8,369 nt of DNA from an uncultured Collinsella sp. (lineage in GTDB: Bacteria > Actinomycetota > Coriobacteriia > Coriobacteriales > Coriobacteriaceae). The translations under genes were made by a program, and so were the position numbers. The notes under the pieces are model-generated. The model was given only the letters and a program-made list of their open reading frames with translations, made no database searches and was not told the DNA's origin. Each line of letters opens with the position of its first letter. Within the stretch, counting starts at the first letter, position 1. Below are positions 1 to 6,295 of the stretch, one piece after another. Location: the NCBI GenBank assembly GCA_900542165.1, contig UQMM01000048.1, positions 1 to 8,369 on the forward strand, written 5' to 3'.

Positions 1-377
1 GCGTGGACCAGTACCTGCGCCTGTGCAACGCTACCGCCGAGGGCGAGCCCGTGGGCGCGCCGAGCGCTAAGACCGGCACGTTCGACACCGGTACGGCGGC
101 GGCTGCTGCCGACAAGCCCAAGTCGAGCGGTCAGCCCAACGGCCTGTCCAATGCCGAGCGTCAGAAGCTTCGCCGCGAGGTGAGCTCGCTCGAGCGCAAG
201 ATGGAGACGCAGCGCGCCCGCGTGGAGGAGGCCGAGGCCGCGATGGCCCAGGTCGACCCCACCAACTACACGGCGCTGGGCGAGCAGCAGGAAAAGATTG
301 ACGAGGCTCACGCCGCCATGGACGAGCTGGAGATGGCGTGGCTCGAGGCGAGCGAGAAGCTCGAGGGCGAGGAGTAG
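1..377 (+). CDS. ABC-F family ATPase, C-terminal end (partial)
   Basis: The open frame runs in from the left edge and stops at TAG 375-377, so only about the last 125 residues are present. The GTG at position 3 is an internal valine, not a start. What is visible is an Ala/Lys/Ser-rich linker, then LSNAERQKLRREVSSLERK and a long heptad-like charged helix pair ending in LEASEKLEGEE. This linker plus antiparallel coiled-coil tail is typical of ABC-F proteins (Uup/EttA type), soluble twin-ATPase proteins that act on ribosomes or in antibiotic protection. The DQYLRL just before the linker fits the end of the second ABC domain. No Walker motif lies in the window, so the assignment rests on the tail alone. 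The HAD gene follows after 6 bp, suggesting co-transcription. Confidence 0.72.
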   Translation, partial: VDQYLRLCNATAEGEPVGAPSAKTGTFDTGTAAAAADKPKSSGQPNGLSNAERQKLRREVSSLERKMETQRARVEEAEAAMAQVDPTNYTALGEQQEKIDEAHAAMDELEMAWLEASEKLEGEE

Positions 378-383
378 GCGAGG

Positions 384-1154
384 ATGATCAAAGCCGCGTT
401 TTTCGATATCGACGGCACGCTGCTGAGCTTTAAGACGCACCGGATTCCGGCGTCGGCGCAGCAGGTGCTCGACAGCTTTCGCGAACAGGGGATTGCGTGC
501 GTGATCGCCACGGGCCGCCCGACCTACCAGATGCCGGACTGGCTGCTCGACTTGGGATGGGATGCGTACATTACGCTTTCGGGCCAGCACTGTTTTGACG
601 CCAAGGGCGTTTATCGCAGCTGCCCGATCGATCCGGACGACGTCGCGGTGATTGTGGACCAGGTGGCGCAGGGGTGCTACGACTCGCTGTGCATGCAGGG
701 CGAGAACTCGTTTGTGAACCGTCTGTCCGAGCGCGTGGTGACGGCCGGCAGCAACGCGGGAATCGTCTACCACGAGGAGCCGTTTGAGCACGCGTTTGAC
801 GCACCGGTCTACCAGTTTTGCGCCTTTGTGGACCCGGCCGACGAGCATATCGTGACCGATGCGGTGTCGCATTCGCTCACCACGCGCTGGTGCGACCTGT
901 TCTGCGACATTATTCCCGCTAACGGCGGCAAGGACCTGGGCGTGGCGGCGACGCTGGAGCGCCTGGGTGTCGATGCGAGCGAGGCGATTGCCTTTGGCGA
1001 TGGCGAGAACGACCTGTCGATGTTTTCCGCCGTGGGCACGAGCGTGGCCATGGGCAACGCGCAGGACACGGTGAAGGCTGCGGCGACCTATGTGACGACC
1101 GCCGTGGACGACGACGGGATCTACAACGCCGCGAAGCACTTTGGACTGTTATAG
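384..1154 (+). CDS. HAD-superfamily phosphatase, Cof type
   Basis: A 256-residue cytosolic protein with all four HAD motifs. Motif I is DIDGTL (nucleophile D8, acid/base D10), motif II is ATGR (T43), the motif III lysine is in GGKDLG (K183), and motif IV is GDGEND (D206, D210). The large insert between motifs II and III is the C2-type cap of Cof/YidA-like enzymes. These hydrolyse small phosphorylated metabolites (sugar phosphates, PLP, FMN and others) with Mg2+; the substrate cannot be read from sequence. The ATG at 384 has GAGGAG at 369-374 in front of it, inside the end of the ABC-F gene, so the two genes are tightly linked. An intrinsic terminator follows the stop. Confidence 0.9.
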   Translation: MIKAAFFDIDGTLLSFKTHRIPASAQQVLDSFREQGIACVIATGRPTYQMPDWLLDLGWDAYITLSGQHCFDAKGVYRSCPIDPDDVAVIVDQVAQGCYDSLCMQGENSFVNRLSERVVTAGSNAGIVYHEEPFEHAFDAPVYQFCAFVDPADEHIVTDAVSHSLTTRWCDLFCDIIPANGGKDLGVAATLERLGVDASEAIAFGDGENDLSMFSAVGTSVAMGNAQDTVKAAATYVTTAVDDDGIYNAAKHFGLL

Positions 1155-1169
1155 CTGCGGCTCGGCACC

Positions 1170-1206
1170 TGGGGACACTCCTTGCGGGGCGTCCCCATTT
1201 TGTTTT
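1170..1206 (+). terminator. intrinsic terminator after the HAD gene
   Basis: The stem TGGGGAC (1170-1176) pairs with GTCCCCA (1191-1197) around a 14-nt loop and is followed directly by TTTTGTTTT (1198-1206). It lies 16 bp after the HAD stop and should end the ABC-F/HAD transcript. Confidence 0.85.
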
Positions 1207-1230
1207 CGTCCCGCACGTTTTGTGAAACAC

Positions 1231-1281
1231 GGCTAACTTTTAGACAAAGTAGTAAGACATGGGCAACTTTTGCGGTAAAGT
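1231..1281 (+). promoter_or_regulatory. tandem inverted motif upstream of the DtxR-type gene, candidate operator
   Basis: Two similar units lie exactly 30 bp apart: GGCTAACTTTTAGACAAAGT (1231-1250) and GGGCAACTTTTGCGGTAAAGT (1261-1281). Each carries an inverted repeat, ACTTT-N5-AAAGT (1236-1250) and ACTTT-N6-AAAGT (1266-1281). A further GGCTAACT occurs at 1302-1309. The GGCTAAC core resembles a half of the classical DtxR/IdeR box. Autoregulatory operators for the downstream metalloregulator are the simplest reading, but this is inferred. I could not place a confident -35/-10 pair. Confidence 0.45.
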
Positions 1282-1334
1282 AAGCTGTGAAAAGTATGCA
1301 AAGGCTAACTAGCAATCATCGCGAAAGGCGGCCC

Positions 1335-1724
1335 ATGGCCCTACGTGAATCCGGAGAAGACTATCTCGAATCGATCTACGTTCTGTCGGAACGTCAGGGC
1401 ATCGTGCGCTCGATCGACGTTGCGGAGTACCTCGGCGTAACCAAGGCGAGCGTTTCCAAGGCCATGGCGACGCTGGAAAGCAACGGCTATGTCGAAATGG
1501 GCAAACGAGATGTTCATCTGACAGAGCGCGGTCTGGAGGTCGCGCGCCAAATGTGGGAGCGCCACTGCTTTTTCGTGGGGCTTTTGGAGGATGCGGGCGT
1601 ATCGGCCGAGGTGGCGTCGCAAGAGGGCTGCCACATGGAGCACTGCCTGAGCGAGGAGAGCTTTGAGAAGCTAAGGTCGATGTTGGGCCGGGAAGATGTG
1701 GCGGGCCCAACAACGGAAGCCTAA
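1335..1724 (+). CDS. DtxR/MntR-family metal-dependent transcriptional regulator (two-domain form)
   Basis: Starting at ATG 1335, which has AAAGGCGG at 1324-1331, the protein is 129 residues. A GTG at 1287 in the same frame would add 16 residues, but it lacks a ribosome site and the added residues look unconserved. A winged helix (about 7-65; EDYLESIY, then VTKASVSKAMATLESNGYV as recognition region) is followed by the metal/dimerisation domain with RH77 and EGCHMEHCLS (97-106). There is no third SH3-like domain, so it resembles MntR and short clostridial DtxR proteins rather than IdeR. Metal ligands inferred from the family are D9, E12, H77, C99, E102 and H103. Asp at 9 is MntR-like and Cys at 99 is DtxR-like, so Mn versus Fe is open. 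It should repress uptake genes when metal is bound; its targets are not in the window. Confidence 0.86.
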   Translation: MALRESGEDYLESIYVLSERQGIVRSIDVAEYLGVTKASVSKAMATLESNGYVEMGKRDVHLTERGLEVARQMWERHCFFVGLLEDAGVSAEVASQEGCHMEHCLSEESFEKLRSMLGREDVAGPTTEA

Positions 1725-1745
1725 TTGACCCCCAGTAGCGCGGAG

Positions 1746-1762
1746 TTCGCGCAAAGCGCGAA
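1746..1762 (+). repeat. short hairpin after the DtxR-type gene
   Basis: TTCGCGC (1746-1752) and GCGCGAA (1756-1762) form a perfect 7-bp stem with an AAA loop, 21 bp after the stop. There is no T-run, so it is not a convincing intrinsic terminator. Confidence 0.5.
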
Positions 1763-1868
1763 CCAGCGACCGGGACCAGTAGCCCCACCAACAAAGTTCA
1801 ATTCAGACAAGGAACCCCGCCAGCAAGCGATGCCCAAGAACCTTCAGCTGTGTCAACGCAGGTCGGGG

Positions 1869-1888
1869 CCGGGCTTGGTTTTGAAAAC
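1869..1888 (+). repeat. left half of a palindrome split by the IS110-family element
   Basis: The 20-bp CCGGGCTTGGTTTTGAAAAC is the exact reverse complement of 3539-3558. Beyond the 20 bp, positions 1861-1868 still match the outer side of the partner (3559-3566) with Watson-Crick pairs plus two G:U-compatible positions. Joined without the element, the halves make a perfect 40-bp palindrome centred on AACGTT. Because the outer stem also pairs as plus-strand RNA, I read it as a host intergenic hairpin between two convergent genes. Terminal repeats of the element are the alternative. Confidence 0.75.
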
Positions 1889-2176
1889 ATTCCGCACTGA
1901 TATTTTCTGTATTGAAGACGTCGATGATGCACCCGTATACCATTGACGTCGACACCATCAGATGCGGACCGCGCGGTGACCCCACATTCCGCTGGCGCCC
2001 ATGGGGCTGCCCTCGTTTCCTGACATGTCCCGCGCGGGCCGCGGCGAGCCGAGACCGCCGCATGACCTAATAGGAGCATGGAGCGATACCGCGGACCCGA
2101 ACAACCGCATTCTATCGCGCCCCGTCAGTGTGCCGTCTGCCCGGTCCAGGCGAGCACGGAAAGAACGGAGCGAGAC
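1889..2176 (+). ncRNA. candidate bridge RNA region in the IS110 leader
   Basis: IS110-subgroup elements are known to encode a bridge RNA upstream of the recombinase, with two loops that pair with target and donor DNA. This leader has no convincing protein but strong RNA-type structure. Stem GACGTCGATG (1917-1926) pairs with CATTGACGTC (1941-1950), all ten pairs with one G:U, around a 14-nt loop. Hairpin 1994-2011 is GGCGCCC-ATG-GGGC-T-GCC. Palindromes ACCGCGCGGT (1968-1977) and CCCGCGCGGG (2029-2038) follow. TTGAAGACGT (1912-1921) matches the restored target centre TTGAAAACGT at 9 of 10 bases. ACATTCCGC (1984-1992) exactly repeats the left junction (1887-1895). The RNA ends and guide polarity cannot be set by eye. 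Confidence 0.48.
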
Positions 2177-3467
2177 ATGAGAACCGAATCGACACCCGGC
2201 GCCCGCGGGCCGGTCTTCTGCGGGGTCGACACCCACGCCGACTCGCACTGGCTGTGCGTCCTCGACTGGAGGGGCCGCAAGGTCCTGTCCTGCCGGTTCC
2301 CCGCCGACGCGGCGGGATACGAGGCGCTCGCCGGGGCGATCGCGGCGGCCGGGGAGCCGGCCTGCGTCGCGATGGAGGGGACGTCGTCCTACGGGGCGGG
2401 CCTCACCAGGCACCTCGCGTCGCTGGGGATGCCCGTGCGCGAGGCGCTCTCCCCGGCGAGGACGCAGAGGAGGCGCCCGGGGCAGGGGAAGTGCGACGAG
2501 TCGGACGCGGAGAGGGCCGCCCGCGCGGCGATGTCCGGCTCGAAGCTCGGGACCCCCCAAGAGCCAGGACGGGTGGGTCGACGGGGTGCGCTGCATGCTC
2601 GCGGCGCGCTCCGGGGCGGTGAAGGCGCGGACCTCGGCGATCAACACCGCGAGGTCGCTGCTCACCACCGCCCCGGAGGGGCTCAGGTCGAGGTTCCGCG
2701 GGATGGCGGGGCCGAGGCTGATGGAGGAGCTGCCCTCCGTGCGCGCCGAGGGCGCGCTGGGCGCCGCGCTCGGCGCGCTGGCGGACCTGTGGGCGGCGGC
2801 GCGCGACGCGGCGCTCGACATGGAGCGCGCGATCGAGGCGTCCCTGGAGGAGAACTGCCCCGCTCTGCTGGCGATGTACGGGTGCGGGCCCGTGAGCGCG
2901 GCCAAGCTCGCGGTCGCGGCCGGGGACAACCCGGGCAGGCTGCGCTCCGAGGCGTCGTTCGCGGCGATATGCGGGGCCTGCCCCGTCCCCGCCTCGAGCG
3001 GCAAGACCGTGAGGCACAGGCTCAACAGGGGCGGCGACCGGCAGGCGAACAGCGCGCTGCACGAGATCGCGAGGCAGAGGGTCATGCGCGACCCCGAGAC
3101 CGCCGAGTACGCCGAGAGGGCCAGGGCGCGGGGGAAGAGCGACAGGGAGGTCATGAGGTGCCTCAAGCGCTACGTGGCCAGGGAGGCGTACCGGGCGCTG
3201 ATGCGCCCGCACGAGATCAGGAGGCTCGAGGACGCCTCGGGGCTCGTGGCGGCCAGGCGCGCGGCGAGGGTCAGCCAGGTGAGGGCGGCGTCCATACTGG
3301 GCACCAGCGAGAAGTACATCTCGATGCTGGAGAGGGGCCAAAGGGAGCTCAAGCCCATAAGGAGGGCCTACGAGGCATGGGTCGAGGCCGGACTTCCGCT
3401 CGATTGGGACAGGCAGGCCTTCGAGGCCGAGCGCAAAATGGATTCTAAAAAACACCTTGCCAAATAG
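2177..3467 (+). pseudogene. IS110-family transposase (DEDD recombinase), frameshifted
   Basis: The start is ATG 2177 with GGAG at 2167-2170. The first part (about 125 residues) is the RuvC-like DEDD domain: D18 in GVDTHADSHW, E67 in AMEGTSSYG, D107 and D110 in KCDESDAERAARAA. Homology then jumps to the next frame, which continues KSQDGWVDGVRCMLAARSG to TAG 3465-3467. The break maps to a run of six C at 2553-2558; five C would give an uninterrupted 429-residue protein (TPKSQDGW). The second part holds the Tnp domain with GCGPVSAAKLA and PASSGK (serines at about 273-274, where the family keeps its catalytic Ser). It ends in an extra XRE-like helix-turn-helix (VSQVRAASILGTSEKYISML, about residues 362-386). 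Either a real inactivating insertion or a homopolymer sequencing error. Confidence 0.85.
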
Positions 3468-3483
3468 GAGCGTCAGCGCGAGA

Positions 3484-3522
3484 CCCGTCTTTCCGTTGCT
3501 CCGCAGGAGCAGGAAAGACGGG
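3484..3522 (+). repeat. strong hairpin at the right end of the IS
   Basis: CCCGTCTTTCC (3484-3494) pairs with GGAAAGACGGG (3512-3522), and inside it TGCTCC (3497-3502) pairs with GGAGCA (3506-3511) with a GCA loop; only GT (3495-3496) bulges. This is a 17-bp interrupted stem 17 bp after the transposase stop. There is no T-run on either side. It could protect or end the transposase mRNA, or be part of right-end recognition. Confidence 0.65.
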
Positions 3523-3538
3523 CCTCATGCGCGAGGAC

Positions 3539-3558
3539 GTTTTCAAAACCAAGCCCGG
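3539..3558 (-). repeat. right half of the split palindrome
   Basis: GTTTTCAAAACCAAGCCCGG is the exact reverse complement of 1869-1888. It lies 24 bp beyond the stop codon of the convergent ATPase gene, a usual place for a shared terminator or stabilising hairpin. Confidence 0.75.
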
Positions 3559-3582
3559 TCCCGGCCGGACAGCCCACGAACG

Positions 3583-5535
3583 CTACAGGTTCTTGACACC
3601 CATCGCGCGCATGGCGTTCAGGATGGCGATGATCGCCACGCCTACGTCGCCGAACACGGCAAGCCACATGTTGGCGATGCCCAGTGCCGCAAGCACCAGA
3701 ATCAGCAACTTAATACCCAGCGCAAAGATGATGTTCTGCCAGACAATCGCCATGGTCTTTCGTGCCACGCGGATCGCGCGGGAAATGTTGGACGGCTTGT
3801 CGTCCATGAGCACAACGTCGGCGGCCTCAATCGCGGCGTCGGAACCCATAGCGCCCATGGCAATGCCAACGTCCGCGCGGGTGAGCACGGGCGCATCGTT
3901 GATGCCGTCGCCGACAAAGGCGAGCTTGCCCTTGCCCGATTCGGCTGCCAGCAATGCCTCGACGCGCTCGACCTTGTCGCCCGGCAGCAGCTGCGCGTGG
4001 AACTCGTCGAGCCCCAGCTGCTTGGCCACCGCAGCAGCCACTTCCTCGCGGTCGCCCGTGAGCATGACGGTGCGCTTGACGCCGGCGGCGTGCAGGTCGC
4101 GGATCGTCTGCTCGGCATCGGCCTTAACGGTGTCTGCAATCACGATGTGGCCGGCGTACACGCCGTCAACGAGCACGTGGAGGATTGTGCCGACAACCTC
4201 GCAATTGGGAGCGTCGATACCGGCCGCAGCAAGCATCTTGGCATTGCCAACGACGACGTGCTTGCCGTCGATGGTTGCCGTCACGCCATGGCCCGCGTCG
4301 TTGGTGGAGTCGCTTACGCGCTTGGGGTCGACCTCGCCATGGTAGGCGGCGCGCACGGACTGCGCGATGGGGTGATCGGAGAACGACTCCGCAAGGGCTG
4401 CGACCTCGAGCAACGACTGCTCGGTATAGCCAGACTCGGGGTGCACCGCCACGACCGAAAACGTGCCGTTGGTGAGCGTGCCGGTCTTGTCGAAGACGAC
4501 GGTGTCCACGTCGGCGAGCGTTTCGAGGTAGTTAGAACCCTTGATGAGAACGCCTAGTTTGGATGCGCCGCCGATGCCGCCAAAGAAGCTGAGCGGCACG
4601 CTGATCACGAGCGCGCACGGGCAGCTGACGACCAGGAAGGTCAGGCCGCGCAGGATCCAGTCGGACCAGGCGCCGGTGACCAAGCCGCCGCCAAGCGCGA
4701 GCACCGCGGCAGCGCCGGTGACGGCGGGCGTGTAGACGCGGGCGAAGCGCGTGATGAAGTTCTCGGTGCGCGCCTTCTTTTCGCTGGCGTTTTCTACGAG
4801 CTCCAGGACGCGCGCGACGGTGGACTCGCCAAAGGGCTTGGTGGTGCGCACGTGGATGAGCCCCGTCATGTTGATGCAGCCGCTGATGATGTCGTCGCCG
4901 GACTTGGCGGGGCGGGGAACTGACTCGCCCGTGAGTGCGGCGGTGTCGAGCTGGGTTTCGCCTTCGACGATGACGCCGTCGATGGGCACGCGCTCGCCGG
5001 GCTTGACCGCAATCACGGTGCCGACGGCGATGTCATCGGGAAAGACCTGTTCGAGCGTGCCGTCGGCTTGCTCGACGTTAGCGTAGTCGGGCGCGATGTC
5101 CATCATGGCGCTGATCGACTTGCGGCTTTTGCCCACGGCATATGCCTGGAACAGCTCGCCGACTTGGTAGAACAGCATGACGGCGGCACCTTCGGCCATG
5201 TGCGGGTCGGTGTCGGGGAAGAGCACCATGGCAAACGCGCCGATGGTCGCGACGGCCATGAGGAAGCTCTCGTCGAAGGCCTTGCCGCGGCGGATGTTAT
5301 TGAATGCCTTTTGCAGCACGTCGTAGCCGGCAATCAAAAACGGCACGAGGAACAGCACAAAGCTGGCGTAGATGTCGCCCGGGGTGCCGAATGCGGCAGT
5401 GAGGGTGCTGAGCTCATCGAGGGCGTACACCACGGCAAAAATGCCCAGCGCTACCAGGATGCGGTTGCGCTTATGCTCGAGTGATTCTTTTTTCTTGCGC
5501 TTCTTCTTTTTCTTTTTGGGGTCGGCGGTGGCCAT
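3583..5535 (-). CDS. ZntA/CadA-type P1B-2 heavy-metal-translocating ATPase (Zn/Cd/Pb export)
   Basis: A 650-residue membrane pump that exports divalent soft metals using ATP. Visible motifs are TGES (202-205, actuator), CPC (305-307, membrane metal site), DKTGT (phosphorylated D349), the HP pair of the nucleotide domain (388-389), LTGD (492-495) and GDGIND (542-547). K609 in ALGIK and D630 in VFGD match the last-helix Lys and Asp that mark the Zn/Cd/Pb (ZntA) subgroup rather than copper pumps. It has no N-terminal HMA domain; instead it begins with a Lys-rich stretch (residues 7-16, KKKKKKRKKK) before the first membrane helix. The ATG at 5535 has GGGAGGA at 5544-5550. The frame is open to 5718, but that part overlaps an operator and the HMA gene and is not coding. 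An operator copy and a terminator-like hairpin precede it, so it likely has its own regulated start. Confidence 0.93.
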   Translation of the reverse strand: MATADPKKKKKKRKKKESLEHKRNRILVALGIFAVVYALDELSTLTAAFGTPGDIYASFVLFLVPFLIAGYDVLQKAFNNIRRGKAFDESFLMAVATIGAFAMVLFPDTDPHMAEGAAVMLFYQVGELFQAYAVGKSRKSISAMMDIAPDYANVEQADGTLEQVFPDDIAVGTVIAVKPGERVPIDGVIVEGETQLDTAALTGESVPRPAKSGDDIISGCINMTGLIHVRTTKPFGESTVARVLELVENASEKKARTENFITRFARVYTPAVTGAAAVLALGGGLVTGAWSDWILRGLTFLVVSCPCALVISVPLSFFGGIGGASKLGVLIKGSNYLETLADVDTVVFDKTGTLTNGTFSVVAVHPESGYTEQSLLEVAALAESFSDHPIAQSVRAAYHGEVDPKRVSDSTNDAGHGVTATIDGKHVVVGNAKMLAAAGIDAPNCEVVGTILHVLVDGVYAGHIVIADTVKADAEQTIRDLHAAGVKRTVMLTGDREEVAAAVAKQLGLDEFHAQLLPGDKVERVEALLAAESGKGKLAFVGDGINDAPVLTRADVGIAMGAMGSDAAIEAADVVLMDDKPSNISRAIRVARKTMAIVWQNIIFALGIKLLILVLAALGIANMWLAVFGDVGVAIIAILNAMRAMGVKNL

Positions 5536-5560
5536 GACTCGTATCCTCCCATTTGAATGA

Positions 5561-5578
5561 ATGAACACTCGCTCATAT
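5561..5578 (-). promoter_or_regulatory. ArsR/SmtB-type operator before the ATPase gene
   Basis: ATGAACACTCGCTCATAT matches the operator copy at 6298-6315 (ATGAACATACGCTCAAAT) at 15 of 18 bases. It lies between the HMA stop and the ATPase ribosome site, ending 26 bp before the start codon, and has the same orientation and position relative to its gene as the leader copy of the repressor gene. The -35/-10 for this start is not clear by eye; TATATG at 5574-5579 on the minus strand is a possible -10. Confidence 0.7.
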
Positions 5579-5593
5579 AATTTCGCGAGCAAA

Positions 5594-5612
5594 GGCCGCG
5601 GCAAGCGCGGCC
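5594..5612 (-). terminator. terminator-like hairpin between the HMA and ATPase genes
   Basis: GGCCGCG (5594-5600) pairs with CGCGGCC (5606-5612) around GCAAG. On the minus strand the stem is followed by only TTTGCTC, so termination may be partial. It starts 24 bp after the HMA stop and upstream of the ATPase operator, arguing for separate or attenuated transcription of the ATPase. Confidence 0.55.
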
Positions 5613-5635
5613 TTGCAGGTTGGCGTAAACCTGGG

Positions 5636-5854
5636 CTAGAGAATGATCTCGCAGTCCGGCTCGGCGTCGGCCGTAAACTCAACAACGCGGTTGAGCACCT
5701 CGTCGAACTCAGCATCATCGGCCTCGAGCGTCAGCTTCTGGGTCATAAAGTTGACGGACACGGATTTGACGCCCTCGAGCTTGGCCAGCTCGTCCTGAAG
5801 CTCGCGCGCACAGTTGGCGCAATCGATCTCATCGAGCTTGTACTGCTTTTTCAT
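5636..5854 (-). CDS. free-standing HMA metal-binding protein
   Basis: A 72-residue cytosolic protein consisting of one heavy-metal-associated domain. The metal loop is IDCANC (C12, C15). An Asp directly before the first Cys (DCxxC) is characteristic of Zn/Cd/Pb-type HMA domains such as that of ZntA, whereas copper chaperones usually have TCxxC or another residue there. The rest follows the ferredoxin-like pattern (LEGVKSVSVNF and TLEADDAEFDEVLNRVV). The C-terminus adds one more acidic/Cys stretch (EPDCEIIL) that might be a further ligand. The start at 5854 has AAAGGA at 5862-5867. It sits 62 bp after the repressor gene and before the ATPase, which lacks this domain, so it probably works as that pump's detached metal-binding domain or chaperone. 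Confidence 0.88.
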   Translation of the reverse strand: MKKQYKLDEIDCANCARELQDELAKLEGVKSVSVNFMTQKLTLEADDAEFDEVLNRVVEFTADAEPDCEIIL

Positions 5855-5916
5855 GGTGGGTTCCTTTCCCGTTTTTGCGGCTTGGGTGCAGGCCGCGCTG
5901 GTACCGTGGTTGGCTG

Positions 5917-6282
5917 CTATTCGCAGATGTGGCTCATGCCCTGGTTGAGCATGGTGTAGACGTGGTCGTCGGCGAGCGAGTATAGGATATTGCGCCCGTC
6001 GCGCCGGAATTTAACCAGGTGCGACTGCTTGAGTGTGCGCAGCTGGTGCGACACCGCGGACTGCGAGGTTTCGGTCGCTTCGGCGATGTCTGCCACGCAG
6101 AGCTCGCGGCCCATGAGGGCGTAAAGGATCTTGATGCGCGTGGTGTCGCTGAAGACCTTGAACAGGTCGGCGAGGTCGTAGAGAAGCTCCTCGTCGGGAA
6201 GGTCCTCGGGCGAGCAGGTGGTGGGGATCACTGGCTCGGTGGCCTCGGTGTCGGGTTTCGTTTCATCAACGCGGATGCTCAT
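5917..6282 (-). CDS. ArsR/SmtB-family metal-sensing repressor (zinc-type site)
   Basis: A 121-residue winged-helix dimeric repressor that leaves DNA when metal binds. FKVFSDTTRIKILYAL (41-56) and the recognition region TSQSAVSHQLRTLK (72-85) are typical of the family. The C-terminal helix has D105-x-H107-x10-H118-x2-E121, exactly the alpha5 zinc site of SmtB/CzrA-type sensors. ELCVAD (60-65, C62) matches the alpha3 motif, so a second thiolate site with N-terminal C23 is possible, as in ZiaR/CadC-type proteins. The start at 6282 has AAAGGA at 6290-6295. It is first in the HMA/ATPase cluster and its promoter carries two operator copies, so autoregulation is very likely. Confidence 0.93.
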   Translation of the reverse strand: MSIRVDETKPDTEATEPVIPTTCSPEDLPDEELLYDLADLFKVFSDTTRIKILYALMGRELCVADIAEATETSQSAVSHQLRTLKQSHLVKFRRDGRNILYSLADDHVYTMLNQGMSHICE

Positions 6283-6295
6283 TGCAATATCCTTT

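Larger units (their letters stand above)
1889..3538 (+). mobile_element. IS110-family insertion sequence, about 1650 bp
   Basis: The ends are deduced from the flanks: removing 1889-3538 restores a perfect palindrome (GAAAAC joined to GTTTTC). The dinucleotide AC is present at both junctions (1887-1888 and 3537-3538), as expected for the duplicated core of IS110 elements, so the ends could shift by up to 2 bp. The element has no terminal inverted repeats of its own and makes no longer target duplication, again as in this family. Its layout is a 288-bp leader, a transposase gene broken by one frameshift, and a 71-bp right end with a strong hairpin. A long leader and short right end match the IS110 subgroup rather than IS1111. 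GC content is visibly higher than in neighbouring genes. Confidence 0.68.

Noticed and set aside
1725..1946. 73-residue plus-strand frame directly after the DtxR-type stop
   Set aside because: TTG start, no ribosome site, no recognisable pattern, and it runs across the palindrome half and the IS junction.
2078..2176. Upstream extension of the transposase frame
   Set aside because: The ATG at 2177 has a good GGAG site and starts just before GVDTHAD; the extension lies in the structured leader and has no family features.
1958..3455. Long minus-strand frames opposite the transposase
   Set aside because: Arg/Pro/Ala-rich shadow frames expected from very high GC; the plus strand carries clear IS110 motifs.
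1861..3566. Interpreting the flanking 20-bp repeats as terminal inverted repeats of the IS
   Set aside because: IS110 elements lack such repeats, and the outer sequence shows RNA-type G:U covariation typical of a host hairpin. Not fully excluded, so kept as the refuting alternative.
3457..4557. 366-residue plus-strand frame opposite the ATPase
   Set aside because: His/Asp/Gly-rich antisense shadow of a gene with complete P-type ATPase motifs.
5536..5718. N-terminal extension of the ATPase
   Set aside because: It overlaps the operator, the hairpin and the HMA gene; the strong GGGAGGA site supports the start at 5535.
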